A DNA stretch of 64,000 nt. It comes from Phragmites australis. Lineage: Eukaryota > Streptophyta > Magnoliopsida > Poales > Poaceae. The notes under the pieces were generated by a model, which was given only the letters and a program-made list of their open reading frames with translations, had not been told where the DNA came from and did no database searches. Below, piece after piece: positions 24,291-36,355 of this stretch (position 1 is the stretch's first letter; the number at the start of each line of letters is the position of its first letter). The stretch spans positions 49,011,458 through 49,075,457 of the forward strand of contig NC_084922.1 in the NCBI RefSeq assembly GCF_958298935.1. Direction: 5' to 3'. The translations under genes were made by a program, and so were the position numbers.

Positions 24291-26173
24291 CCAAGGAGTG
24301 CATATCACCAGTGCATTTTCATGAAATTATGTTTTATCGTTTTTGAATTACCCTAATTCGCATTCCTTCCCCTTAGCCCTCTAAATTTTCACTGCAATTT
24401 TGATTGTCCAGTGCACCACCAAACATGATCTGTACTTTATATATTTTCAAATAACATCATTGCAGGTTATAATTCAGTTACATTCCTATTGGTGTTACTG
24501 TGTGTGTGTTTTTTTTTTACATATGTCTACAATGAACTCTTATATGTAAGGCATCGATTTTCCGATTGATTCTGATTAGCGATCACATATTTGTGCCATG
24601 ATGCAGCTACATATGTATTTAACTAACCTATTTTAATTAACCTATTCTGCTATTTTGCAGATGGTACACCATGTTGGTGAATTTGTACACTGATAGACGC
24701 TCATCAACATTTTTTTACATTGGCTTACCAATGAGGCATCAGTGTAATACTCGAATATGTTAGCTGATCTTCATGTCTGCTCCATGGCTTCATTGGCTCA
24801 TCAATTTTATATGGTGTGTATGGGAGACAGCTCAAATGCCCAACAAAGTATATCGAGGTATTGCTAATTTTTCCCCATACCCAAACCTAAATTGGTAGCA
24901 TATTGGTGTAAAGTAGCTACAACTCTGTAGCCATTCCCTCCTGCATAAGTTACTTTTGATTAACGTCTCCAACTCAAGTTCCTGCAATTATATTCCATTT
25001 CCTTTAAAAAAAAATAGCTTTCCCTAATTTAGTAGAGGGTATTAATTTGATGTTGCACTTCGCCTATTGCCAGCTTCAAATGGTGTTACTGTTAGTCTGG
25101 GATTGTTGTGACTACTCTTTCAGTCATAATAATGACTGCTCCATCAAGATAATATCTTGCAATATGATTTTTGGATAAAAATTATGACCGCCCCAAAAAA
25201 AGTCTTGTTTGGTTGCAACCAAGAGGTTGATTAGTGGTATCAATATGCTTCTGCTAATGGTTAGAATGATATCAGATGTGCCCCAAGAAATTTTTTCTTT
25301 TAATCCCTTAGAATTAAGATCTTTATACTGGAGCTCTTTTTCTATTATTTAGCTTTCTCCCCCTTGAACGTTCCTTATACAAAAGATAAACACGTCACTG
25401 TGTCAATTTCGGTTTTAAAAAGAGCATTTCCCGGAGCTAATCGTTCTTTGCTATTCTGAAACTTTAACACATGCAAAGTTTCTCTTCTGAAACTTTGGCA
25501 CACGAAACTTCTTTATTTGGTCAAAAAAATTATCAGAGTAAAGCTCACTTTGATGCTTAAGTGTTGATGCAACCATCAATAATAGAGTTCAGATGTTTGG
25601 GTTGAGTCGTTAGTTGAGCTTTTTTACTTATTGAGGCTATATTCTTTATGCAGTTGTACCCTTCTATAGTTCCATTTGACAAATTGCTCTCGCTACTGAG
25701 ACCCTTTCATGAAAGAAGGCTCCAATTATGGGGAGATGAACTAAAAAAAAACCCAGTTATCAGCGAAAGGTACATTATCAAGAGGAAATTTGTCCATTTT
25801 CTCTAAAATGGCATTAGTTGAAGTTTCTTGGTGCCCAATAAGTTAGTACTTGGATTTGATTCCTACTGTTCTCAATTAGATAATGTTACACTATTGGTTT
25901 GTAGTATAAAATGAAAGGCTTCTGCTTTTGCCATTGAGTATTCCAAATGAATTGTTGTTACCCTTTGCTACGGCTACTGCATGGTTTTCAGAAGGCAGAA
26001 AGATTTCCATAGTTATATTGTATGCAATTTATAAATGTGAATGCATCTACTAAGTGAGCTACAGAAATGAAATTGACTATTCGACACTTATATATGGAAG
26101 CACTTAATATTGATAGTATATAGATGCTTTATTTTTTGTTAATGCCCGCGGCAACACGCGGGGTTCTATCTAG
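24291..26173 (+). mobile_element. Helitron-like element, 3' part
   Basis: The DNA up to 26173 ends with the hallmark of a grass Helitron (see next entry). Upstream of the terminus, 24430-26140 is AT-rich, with a clear splice-acceptor-like stretch (TTCTGCTATTTTGCAG) at ~24645-24660, which may reflect captured gene fragments. The 5' end (expected TC after an A) could not be located, so the left boundary is arbitrary. No Rep/helicase coding is seen, so it would be non-autonomous. Confidence 0.45.
26145..26173 (+). mobile_element. Helitron 3' terminus: hairpin plus CTAG
   Basis: CCCGCG (26145-26150), loop GCAACA, CGCGGG (26157-26162), then 7 bases and CTAG at 26170-26173 followed by T. A perfect GC-rich hairpin a few bases before CTRR, with T outside, is the defining 3' end of Helitrons. 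Confidence 0.75.
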
Positions 26174-26990
26174 TATATCTTATGCTTCGAAGTTTCTTGT
26201 CTGTGCAATCTATATCGTCGTTGTGGACTTAGACTGCACACATTGAAATACTTGCCCAGAGCATGCCATTTGAAGTCACAGAATAGGATGCCAATCCCTT
26301 CTCTTCCTTCCAGCCCTAGCTAGCTAGAAGTGGAGGTATAAATTCTGATAGCAACCTGAAGATCTATTATTAGGTGCAGATCGAAGCACAGATGCTCTCT
26401 ACTGAAGAACAGATGCTGCACACTACACCATATCTCTGAACATTCCCAAGACTCAACTACCATTAAAAAAAACTTTTCAGAAGAAAGGATTACCTTTTTA
26501 TTATTTTGAGGAACACTTGCAGAAATTAAAACTGAAGGGTAAGAAACCTAGAATAATAATAACAGTGCATTAAATAAAAAAAATACTTAGAGTTCAACGT
26601 CTGATGACAAACACGCATCAGACGCTCCGTCGGGCCCACAACAAGGAGAGGAAAGGAAGGGTCTGAATATTTTATGCACCTCAGTTTTGCTTATGCTTTC
26701 ACATCCGCCTCTATCCCCTTCATTCTTATCCCTCTCGCAGTCTCCCTTAAATTCATTTTATTCACTCCGTTTGCTCCATGCAGGTCCCACCGATGTGACT
26801 CGCTGCTCCGTCCTCTCATCTTCTCTCCCAGATTCATCTTGCGATCATAGCTCAATAGTCCCGCTTGTGCTTGCCGCTGAACATCCAAATGTGTACGGTT
26901 GCATAGGGAGCAGCTCAATCTAGTAAAAAAGAGAAGTCAAGGACAGATCAAGCAGCCTGCTCAATCTTTGATTTGTACATAGAGTAGATT
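26174..26990. other. Anonymous sequence
   Basis: No gene recognised. CGTCTGATG...CATCAGACG near 26599-26625 is a 9-bp inverted repeat with a 9-base loop. Confidence 0.3.
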
Positions 26991-27780
26991 AATATAGCAG
27001 CTTCCAATGAGGACGCGTGACTCCCTCTCCACATCTCTTTTTATGTTGCAGCAGGTGATTTTTTAGGTTGAGGTTAGATTTTTTTGTTGCGGTAGATCTG
27101 ATATATTGGGATTTCTTTTTATGGATGTTGCAACAGATGATTTATGAAGTTGCGATAGTTGACATGTGATGTTGCAATAGTTGATTTGAGATGTTGAATC
27201 TTTTTATTTTTGGTCTACTATAACATTTATTTCACTGTGATGTTGTATGTTTTTCTTTGTGATATTGTGATTTTACTTACTTAATGTTGTAATCAGAATT
27301 TTTTCTCACATACCAGGATTCTGTATTTGCATTCATAGCTAAAAAAAATGATGCAGATAGGGTTTTTGAATGTTGCACTCGCATAAATTGGGTGTTACAA
27401 ATGTTAATTTTGTTTGTTGCAAATTCTGAGTTTAAATTTTGCAACACATATCTTATTAACGTGCCAGATCTTATGATTTTGGGAAAATATTTGAGTCAGG
27501 ACAATCAATTTTTTGGATGAAATTAGATTTTTATTTTTGCTGTTCTGGGTCCCAAGAGGGTCAAGTTTGTGAGCAAGCCCCTGGTCGTCGATGTTAGAAT
27601 AGGATTTATGTTGCGATTTTTGCAATGGTATTACTTCGGGAGTCTAGTTCTCAACAGTATCTTACGTGAACTTGAATGCTAGCGATCACATAACAAGGAA
27701 CTCAGAACTAGGATTTTATCAAGGATATTACGTGAAACATGGGTGTCATGTTGCAATAGGGATTTTTCTATTTAGATCAG
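26991..27780. repeat. Region rich in TGTTGCA words
   Basis: The motif family GATGTTGCAAYAGNTGATTT recurs many times at irregular 20-60-bp spacing (e.g. around 27047, 27124, 27145, 27171, 27191). It looks like degenerate repeat-derived DNA rather than a gene. Element type unknown. Confidence 0.45.
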
Positions 27781-27794
27781 AAAATTTAAGTGTC

Positions 27795-27880
27795 AAACAC
27801 CTATAATTATAAGACGCGAAGACATCCGGACACCAGCAAACACCTATAATTATAAGAGGGGGAGACATCCGGAGACTAGC
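27795..27880. repeat. 43-bp tandem duplication
   Basis: AAACACCTATAATTATAAGA starts at 27795 and again at 27838, each followed by a GACATCCGGA segment. Two diverged copies. Confidence 0.8.
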
Positions 27881-30800
27881 ACCGTCCTTAAATAAATAAA
27901 TCTAAGAACGACAATGTGAAAGACGTCCTTCCGACAACGATGACTGTGTGCAGGACACTTTGCAGCTTCCAGACAGCGAACGCTAGCATTATTTTTAGCC
28001 GGACGGGGTTTATCCGGCGAGTCTACCGCTGGTCAACGGCATGCAGCGCTCGCTGTAGCTGTGAACTGTGAGCACGGCTCCCGGCAGCGGCAGGCGCCGC
28101 CATGGTGTCACGTCGGCGTAATATAATGCAAATTAGCGGAGCCAAATCGATCAAAGGGGTTTGGCTGCATGATTAGGGCGCGCGGGTCAAAACTGTTACC
28201 AGTTGGGTTAGCGTGAGGGAGAGGGAAACGAGAAGAATAAAGCCTGGTCCTAATCTGGCGATTAGCGGAGGGAGAGCTAGCTTAATCAGCGCGCCTCTCT
28301 GTACTATATTTTGGAGGCTTCTTTGTGCAGTGGTGCTGTGCATGCAGGCTCTCGATTGCTCGTTCTTTCGGTGGCGTAGCTTACATGGAATGAGGTCGTG
28401 CACAGTTGTGCACATCACATGCTTTGCTTGTGGATTTGGAATGGTCTGCGAATCATTGAGCTACATATAGTACTCAATTCATTTAACTTTGATGAGAGGC
28501 AGCAAGGATAGGAGAAAATATCTCGTGATGCTCGATATTTGTTGTGTAGGATTGGAATAATATAGCTGGAGAGCATGAAGGTCTACTGAATAGAAAATAA
28601 CTGCTATTGAATAATCGAAGACTCTTTTAGGTCAATGCTGCAAGGTAGAGGGTGGAGACTGGAGAAAGACTGGGGAGCATATGAAATTCAAACCTTTCAA
28701 AAACAGAAGATTAGCAATCTGTAGAATTTTTTGTCCTTGTATGCAAACTTTTTTTTTTTGGAAAGATCACAGCAAGTTAGAGCTTGAGCTGAGCATATAT
28801 TAAAAAAAAAGAAGAGAATTGACTTAATTTATAAGAAAAATTGAATTCGAAAATCTTAACAAATGCACGGTTTCAGAGAGAAATATCGTCATTTTATCTC
28901 AAGACGATAATACAATCTCAACTCAATAGACGACACTCACATCAAGAGACACAAACAGACAACAGACAAGACCAACCTAACCCAACTCACACGCTAATCA
29001 ACCAAACTCTCCCTCACAACTCAGTTTGGCGGAGCCCTGCTTTCACACCACAACTCAGTCGGCGAAGTCCTACTCCCACACCGCACCTTTCTGACACACA
29101 AATCGGCAACACGTCACTTTGGAGGAGCACATATTGGACCAAATCGGTGCCGTGAAGCGCCAATCCAGAAGAAGAGCCGCTGTGAATCGAGGATGTAGGG
29201 GTAAATCTACAGAAGAAGCCAATGGATCAGTCAAAGAGAGCAGAGGCTTCTCGAAACGACACCTTAAGGAATGTAATGACATCAATGCCACTGTCACCCA
29301 TCCGAACACCCGGATAAGATTTTCACCCGAAGATGAATCTAGTGCGGAGAAGACGCGAAAATGTTGCCTCCAGGGAGGGAATGGCAGCAAAAGGCATCAA
29401 CGACATTTGCACTAGCAAGCTGGGCAAAGCTTTCACTCGTGTCTCCCCGCTCCAAAAATCTGCACAATAGGTGATTGAGCCAGTCAAACAAGCGCGCTGG
29501 TGAGGGCCCAACCGAGGCCGCCGAACTGAGCGATGGTCTGGCGGTGAGTAGGACAGCCATCCGCCGCCACCACCTAGAAAGCGGCTTAGGGAGGGGTGGT
29601 TCGGCTTAGTGCAGAAAAACGCAGGTACCCACGCTCACTGAAATCGGCGACATGCAGGGCCTGCCGGTCGGCAGATCTATCGTGCGGGCCCATGAGAGGA
29701 CCATATAAGGCGGGGCGCAGACCCGACCTCCCACGGTCGTCGTCCCACCATGCCACCAAGCGTGACCACGGCCTCTGCAGGAACCGTGTCTGCATGTGAC
29801 CACAATCGTCGCTACTGCAACCCAGCAGACCGCGCAGAGAGGGGCAAGGGCTTGGCGTAGAAACAACAGGTAGACACAGGCCGCCAGGCACGCCTGCAGC
29901 GACCGACGACACGCCGACCGAAGGCGCACATCCTGGAAACGGTGGAGCGCAAGAGAAAGCTAGGACCGATGACCACCGACATGTCAACGCGGAGCTGACC
30001 AAGACCACCAACCAAACATGTCAGCATCGCCGCCGGATCGGTCTGGGACCGACCAAGAGCACACGGGGTTGCCCACCTGCCGACCACCAGAGAGCACAAC
30101 AGAGGTGTGGAACCGTGGCAAGCAGGCCACCAGGACGCAGATCCAACCGACAGGAGTCCCGATCCAGCCAGTCCGGGACGGATCCAACGGGAGGATGACG
30201 GCTCGACAAGAACCACTCGACGGAGAAGGACTCGCCACCATGGGAGGAGAAAGGAGGAGGAGAGGGGAGAAAAGGAGGGGAAGAGAGAGAGGGAGGGGGG
30301 TCGCCGCCACTGGAGAAGCTCGCCAAAGGCGGCGGCGGCCGGGAGGGGTGCGGCGGGGGGAGGTGGCGCTAGGCGACGGGCTGAGTCACCCCCCATAGAG
30401 GAGGACGCAAGGCCCAATGTAGCCAATGTGAAATCTCCTTGTATGAAAACTGGTATTGTTGATGGAAATAACCCTGCGGCACAGCACAGTTTTAGATGGA
30501 AGATGTGTAATTTTGCAGAAGAATTTTTGGTCCCCTTGAATTCTTCTAAAATGAATGGGGGAGAAAAACCAAAAACCAAAGCCAAAACTGCTACGATATC
30601 GAGGGTCTACTCCCTGGATAAATATTGAGTTGAGAAACAATATAGAAGAGCAATACTGCCAGCTGACCACTGTAAGATAGCAAGAAGCAGGAGCCCAAGT
30701 CACCAAGACAGTGCTCCCCGGTGGCCTGTGGCCTGTGGCCACCAGCCCGCCCACGCCGCTTCTCGCGCGGCCGAGCACCTCTCGGCCCATCTAGCTTCAA

Positions 30801-31070
30801 CCATGAGGCCCAGCCATGTTGGTGCTCCACGCCACGCACTTGGGGCCTTCTTCCGAACCAAGCAGCTCAGGTGGGCAGCCCCCCGCGCGCACGTCCATGG
30901 AGCGGAGCGGAGCGGAGGGCCGGTGAGACCAATTTCACGTCCTACCTTGCCAAGAGCACAAGATTCAAACACATACCTGGAGCTGCAACCATGCACTGCA
31001 ACAGGCGTAAGAATCAAGAATCATGAACAACAAACTTCTCCGGAGCTGAACAAGACGCTGAAGGGATTGT
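27881..31070. other. GC-rich anonymous region
   Basis: From ~29000 to 30400 the DNA is GC-rich with long overlapping ORFs in several frames of both strands (for example 29812-30585, minus). They are low in complexity (Arg/Gly/Pro/Ser-rich) and match no family I know. On the minus strand the composition and words such as GGGTGAAAATCTTATCCGGG resemble the GC-rich 5' leader of grass LINEs, but this is weak. A ~36-bp imperfect duplication (ACAACTCAGTTTGGCGGAG / ACAACTCAGTCGGCGAAG) lies at ~29016-29075. No convincing gene. Confidence 0.3.
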
Positions 31071-31078
31071 TCCAGCGC
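31071..31078. repeat. 8-bp target-site duplication, left
   Basis: TCCAGCGC, repeated exactly at 31571-31578. Confidence 0.9.
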
Positions 31079-31570
31079 TAGGGATGAAAACAAACGGGAA
31101 CAGTTGAAAAAACTCTCTAACCGTTTTTATTTTCATATTTTCTCTCAAAATCAGAATCGAAAACGGAAAAACAGAAACGGATACAAACTCGGGAATGTGG
31201 GGATATCAAAAACGAACCAATCCGAACATAAATATGCAGGTATCAGTCAGGAACCGATAATTTAAAATGAGAACATCGATTCATAGAACAATGATTTCAA
31301 GCATCATTGGTATCTGATTGAACTTTGGGATATGAGTTATGTTTGGACTGGTCGGCCGGACTTGGCATGTAGGCTATATTGTGATTTGTGAAGTTTGATA
31401 TTAATTAGAAAAATAAAAAATTCTAGATTAAAAATGAAAAATCCGAAAACGGTCGAAAAAACCCATAACCATTTTCATTTTCACAATTTCTCTCAAAAAC
31501 GAAATCAAAAACGGATAAAAAAAATATAGAAAACGGAGAAACGGAACGGAATTTACCGTTTTCATCCCTA
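31079..31570. mobile_element. hAT-superfamily MITE, 492 bp
   Basis: It starts TAGGGATGAAAAC and ends GTTTTCATCCCTA, a perfect 13-bp terminal inverted repeat, and is flanked by the identical 8-mer TCCAGCGC on both sides. An 8-bp duplication plus TAGGGATGAAAAC-type ends is characteristic of hAT transposons. The interior is AT-rich, with repeated AAAACGG / CCGTTTT words near both ends and no transposase, so it is non-autonomous. The perfect duplication implies limited age. Confidence 0.93.
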
Positions 31571-31578
31571 TCCAGCGC
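31571..31578. repeat. 8-bp target-site duplication, right
   Basis: TCCAGCGC, identical to 31071-31078. Confidence 0.9.
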
Positions 31579-32583
31579 TAGGCCGTTGCCGTGCAGTGCA
31601 CTGTACAAGGATTCTACACTGCTAGTACCTGCGCTTGATTTGGAGCGAACATGTCACATCCGTACGTCGTCGGAAGAATTAATATTAGCGTGTACCTGGC
31701 ATTGTCATATCAGCTGTCGTGGTCTTGGGGAATCTTCATATGCTTATTTCGGAAGCTCCAACAGACGCTAAATTTTATCCTACATATTTCTATTTAGCTA
31801 TAAACTTTAAAAGATTCTTTCTTTATATTTTTACATATTTCAGCAGACTAGTCAAATCTTATTTTTCATATCCCTTTATCTATATTTATTCATAACTGTT
31901 AGTTTTTCGCTATTTTTCTTTTACAACGGCTATAATTAGTACATTAGTTTAGATGAATATTCATAATTTTTTCTGATTTTTAGGAATTAAATTTATGCTC
32001 TTATATTGTGTGGTAATGTATTTATTTTTAATATTGTATGGTAATGTATGCGGTTTTAAAATTATACATTTTCGTACTCACATGCATTTCATAAGTATTC
32101 ATGGTCATTTAGATGAATTTTATATATGTTTGAATTAAAAGAAGAAGATCATATGAAATGATAAAGATACATATAAATAAAATATTACAAAGGAACTCAA
32201 TTTTTTACCGTATAATCTAAGACTGAAAATAATTAACATGACATGGCACGTGTTTCCAGCCCCTGAGATGTTGGAGAATCTCTCTGTGTGTACTTCACTT
32301 TCCATTTTGGCTCTTAAATGGTTTCTGCATGCAAATAAGGATGCATTATGTAAGAAGTAGTTAATATATGAAGGGGATATAATCTTTGAAAAGTTGAAAC
32401 AACTTCAATTTCATTGTAAATTTTGGCATGCGCCCAATTACTGATTGCATATGCGCTCAATGTCTCATACATGCATGTCGTACACATAAATCACAATGGT
32501 ACACCAGTTTGTTACGCTCAAACTTCCAATTCTTTGGAAATATGGTATTGCTTCGCGTATTGCAGCGGGAAATGATAATAGCT
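31579..32583. other. AT-rich anonymous sequence
   Basis: Strongly AT-rich from 31770 to 32260, with no gene; it may hold an old AT-rich MITE. The end near the NLR remnant is its decayed downstream sequence. Confidence 0.3.
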
Positions 32584-33382
32584 TCACAAGAGTGTCGAGA
32601 CAATGTCACCATGAGAATCTGCCTCCAAAATCTTGTTCCAGTCCCTTGCGCTTTGAGTACTTCTGAGCATCCCGCCGATAACTTTGGCAGAAGGAGGGGA
32701 TCCCTTAAGCTTCAAGGCAATTTTCCTCCCAATCTCCTGCAAATGTGGGTATTCACAACTATTCTCACTACCCAGTGACCACTTCTTGAGCAACAGCCAA
32801 TGCTCTTCGGCTCCCAACCCACCCAACACCATTGGGATCCTTACACCAAGCATGTCGGCAACCATCTTCATACGTGTAGTCGCGACAATTCTGCTCTCTT
32901 GCTTTCCATTCTGCATAGGTGCTAGTAGCTGTTTCCACCGCTCCGTGTTCTCCCACATGTTCCCCTCCTTGTCATCCCAAATATCATCAAGGATGAGCAA
33001 GAACTTCCTCCCCGCAACCGCAGACTCCAGCAGATTTTGTAACCTACCAAAACTCACTGCCCCATCATAGTCCCCCTTCCAGTCCGTGGCCACCTGCAGC
33101 ATCTCCCTAGTAAGCTCCACATCATCCGCATGGCTAGAAGTGCACACCCACATCAGGAGATCAAAGTGCCTCTGAATGTTCACATGATTGAACGCCATCT
33201 GCGTCAGCTTCGTCTTGCCGATGCCACCATCGCCAACAAGGGCGACAACCGGGACACTCTGGTTCTCGACGGGGGCAGAGCCCGAGGTAGCGGAGGAATT
33301 CGTAGGCGCAGGAGCGGACCCGATCGCTCAGGCACTGCAGCGGCGGCGACACCAGACACCCCGCCGCCGCAGAATACACCAT
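32584..33382 (-). pseudogene. NB-ARC (NLR resistance gene) remnant
   Basis: The minus strand encodes most of an NB-ARC domain. In order: P-loop VGDGGIGKTKL (just upstream of 33198), RNBS-A-like FDLLMWVCTS, kinase-2 KFLLILDDIWDD, RNBS-B SRIVATTRMKMVADMLG, then EEHWLLLKKW and a GLPL-like LKGSPPSAKVIGGML. NLRs are intracellular immune receptors. Here the frame carrying the P-loop is closed by a TGA about 60 codons upstream of it, while the likely start (MVYSAAAGCLV, 33382) lies one frame away. It stops by TGA after DIVSTLL at 32584. The coiled-coil, MHD and LRR parts are missing. It reads as a truncated, frameshifted pseudogene, though an intron joining the first exon cannot be excluded. Confidence 0.85.
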
Positions 33383-33664
33383 GGGAATCGCCGAAGACGG
33401 ACGGGGGGCCCGAGGAGGGCGAGGGTTACGCGCCTCGTTGTTGGTATTCCCTGGGAGTGGAGTGGGAGGAGGGGAGGCGGAGCCGTCGCCGCGTCGGGAA
33501 GGGAAATCGCGAGGCCGCGGCGTTGGAAGCTTCGAACTTGGACGAATGAAGGGGTTGCTGTTGTTGTTCTGTCGTCTTCCTTGTTCAGGAAGGAGAAGGT
33601 TACTATGGACCGATTTCTTTGGGCCTATTTCGGTGTGGGTGTGGACGTGTCGAACTTTTTTATT
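33383..33664. other. GC-rich flank of NLR remnant
   Basis: Probably the 5' leader or promoter side of the NLR remnant on the minus strand. No other gene is supported. Confidence 0.3.
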
Positions 33665-33671
33665 TCTTTAT

Positions 33672-34133
33672 TTTTAAATAGAAAATACAAATCTACTCTC
33701 CGCTTTGAAAAAATTGTAAATCTAGACTCTAACGTATGACAGGTTAAAAATAAATAAATATATATATATTTCAATACTCTCAAAAGTTAAAACAATATCT
33801 ATCATGAAAATTTTTGCAAACATTTTGTGGTGTAGAGGATGTTATTGTCTAGCTTAAAAAATTCAGCTCAAACAATTTTTTTATGCGATGATAAATAAAA
33901 ATTACAAAATTACAAATTTTATTTTTCTCTAATATTTTTTAATCTATATAATAGCATCATCTACCCATATAATTTTTCAAAACTATTTCGATAGTGTGTT
34001 TGAATTTTGAGAGCATTATAATGTAATATATTTTTATTCTTAAACCATCATTCCAACATGTGATAGGTGGAAATCTAGATTTACAATTTTTTAAAATAAA
34101 CGTGTATATTTGTAATTTTTATTTAATAAATAT
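33672..34133. mobile_element. AT-rich MITE-like element with long inverted repeats
   Basis: A left arm (about 33672-33743) and a right arm (about 34057-34133) are imperfect inverted copies of ~70 bp. The best-matching core is AAAAATTGTAAATCTAGA, found on the plus strand near 33709 and on the minus strand near 34094. The interior is extremely AT-rich with no ORF. No clear target duplication is seen, so class and exact ends are open (long arms could fit a Mutator-like or foldback element). Confidence 0.5.
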
Positions 34134-36355
34134 ATTAAAAATTGGATGTGTGCGTATTTGGGCCGAGCCTTTCTTCCGTGAACCAACGCGCTGCAGCATT
34201 GGGCGAAGGCCTAATGAGGTGTATCACTGAGCCCATACGCTGTTCCGTCCATATCTCATCCATTTGCAAGTGTGGTCTCTGAATCTGAACTCTTCTCTGA
34301 ACATGGGGTACTGATCACTGACGCCCTAGTAGTATAGTGAATTAGAACATCTAAAATTAATTATTTTAAAAAACTTCATAAATTAAACCTATATCAAAAT
34401 CTATTTAAATGTGCTATATATTCATCTAGTGTGTCTACTCTACCGTTCAAAAGATTTACAGCCTATAGTTAGGCTTGCAAGTGGGTTGGGTCATGCCACC
34501 AACTCGCTGGGCTGGCCTGCGCCGCAAGCCCGCATAGTGTCACAAATCAGCCCATGAAACTGGAACGGCTCTACACGGTCAACCCATGTGACCCAACGAC
34601 ACCGCAAAAGCCCGCAACTAAGAAGACATGTTGTCGGCGCATATGTCCCCACCCTCATCGTTCACACTCCCTCCACCGCAAGCCCCCTCATCAACTCACC
34701 CGCCACGATTGCTACTGGTTAGTGGCTTCATCTACATTTGCTAGCACTCGCGTCATCAGCGCGCCCTTCGCCCTCGTGCATGGTTGCGGGCTCCTCCGCC
34801 GCATTGATCCTCCTCTTGTTGCCTCTGCTGCAACAACCTCCTTATCCCTGGTTAGTCTATTGTTGATCCTAATTTTCAGTATTATTTCCGTCCCTGGTTA
34901 CTCCTGTTGCCTCCAGCATGGTGCCACGATGGACTGTTTTTGTTTTCCGGTATTCTCATGTCTATGTTTAGTCTGAAAGGAAACCTGGTGATTTTCTCTT
35001 AGCAAAGTCCTTCAAGAATGACATGGTGGTGCATTTGCTTATGAATTTCTTGTTGTTTGATTCTTTGTACCAAGTTGCCTTGGTAGATTTTGACCTTTGA
35101 TTGATGCATTTCTAGGATAAATTTGGCTTTTTGCTGCTACAATCCTCAGTAATTTTGTCAGTCTTCTCCTTTTTTTTTTTTGGGGATTTTGAGGAGAAAA
35201 TAATATTTCAATGTTCAGTAAATTGGAATTTGTTTAGAAGAAATTTTAGAACCTAGAGGCTTCTCTTAAGAAGTGCTAATAGACTAGTTTAGATGTGGAA
35301 TAAAGTGGTACAAGTAGCTTAGACTATTAGTTTCTCTCATGAAGAAGATAGTTTGATTCCTCCAAGTGTTATATAATTGCCTAATATATAACCATGGAAG
35401 TGGTACAAGAGGTATTGTCCCAATATATTTGCCTACTATATGGAATCTTAGAATATGTATCCATGGACTATTTGTCATTGGTTGCTATTTTGTAACTCGT
35501 CAACTTTTAAATACTTAAATCTTATGTGCAGAACGGTCTGAAATATGTTTAGACAAAGCAATTAAGTCCTAGATAACTGGATTTTAGTGATGTGCAATTG
35601 AAACACAACCTAGAAGGATTGCTGAGAGTTGTGTTTTCTTTTTCTTTGATCCTTTCAATTTCTTTTTCTGTTGTTTAAGATTATGAAATTTTGGTATCTA
35701 ATGGAGTTATAGTTGTAATCCATTATTGTAAGTTTTAAATAATTTTCTGAATATTCGAATCCTGAAGAGTTCATAGCATTGGGTACAAAAGAATTAAGCC
35801 TGGATGTCATGCTATTGAAATGGTCCATAGTTTTCTTTCCTCTCACAGCATCCACAGATATATAGCAGGCTGCTAATTGCTTTCTTTGGAGCACCTCACC
35901 AAAGACAACAGCAGAGTAGAGCCATGATGGTAAACATCTTCACATCGTCACAAAGCATACTAGAGCAGAGCAGAGCCATAACAGTAGAGCATAATTGAGT
36001 CGAGGCAAAGACAACAACAAAGCAGAGTAGCGTGGTAGCACGTAGCCACCCAGACAACTAGCGGTGGTTGTGTGGGTTGATGCAAAGTCGACAAAAACTC
36101 CGTCGGGGCATACGGGTTGCCGCTTGTGCCCACGTGACGCTCGTGGCTGATGCGGAAGTGGCGTGGGCAGCCGTAACCCACTCCACTTGCATCATTACCT
36201 ATAGCTATTCCTGGTAAACTACTTTAGGAAGTAAACATGTAAATATAGATTGCAAGAATGTAAATGGGGATATGTAAAGATGGTAGAGAGAATAAACTCT
36301 GCATATGGAATTTTTATCTCATTGTATCAATGGTCTAAATGCCATCACTAGTCAA
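34134..36355. other. Anonymous sequence
   Basis: No gene recognised. A plus-strand open frame at 34554-34976 has a His/Pro-rich start and a hydrophobic stretch but no family resemblance, and I do not call it. 35880-36060 contains repeated AGCAGAG words. Confidence 0.3.

Noticed and set aside
29586..30585. Long GC-rich ORFs on both strands
   Set aside because: Several overlapping frames are open at once because of GC content; Arg/Pro/Gly/Ser-rich peptides without recognisable domains.
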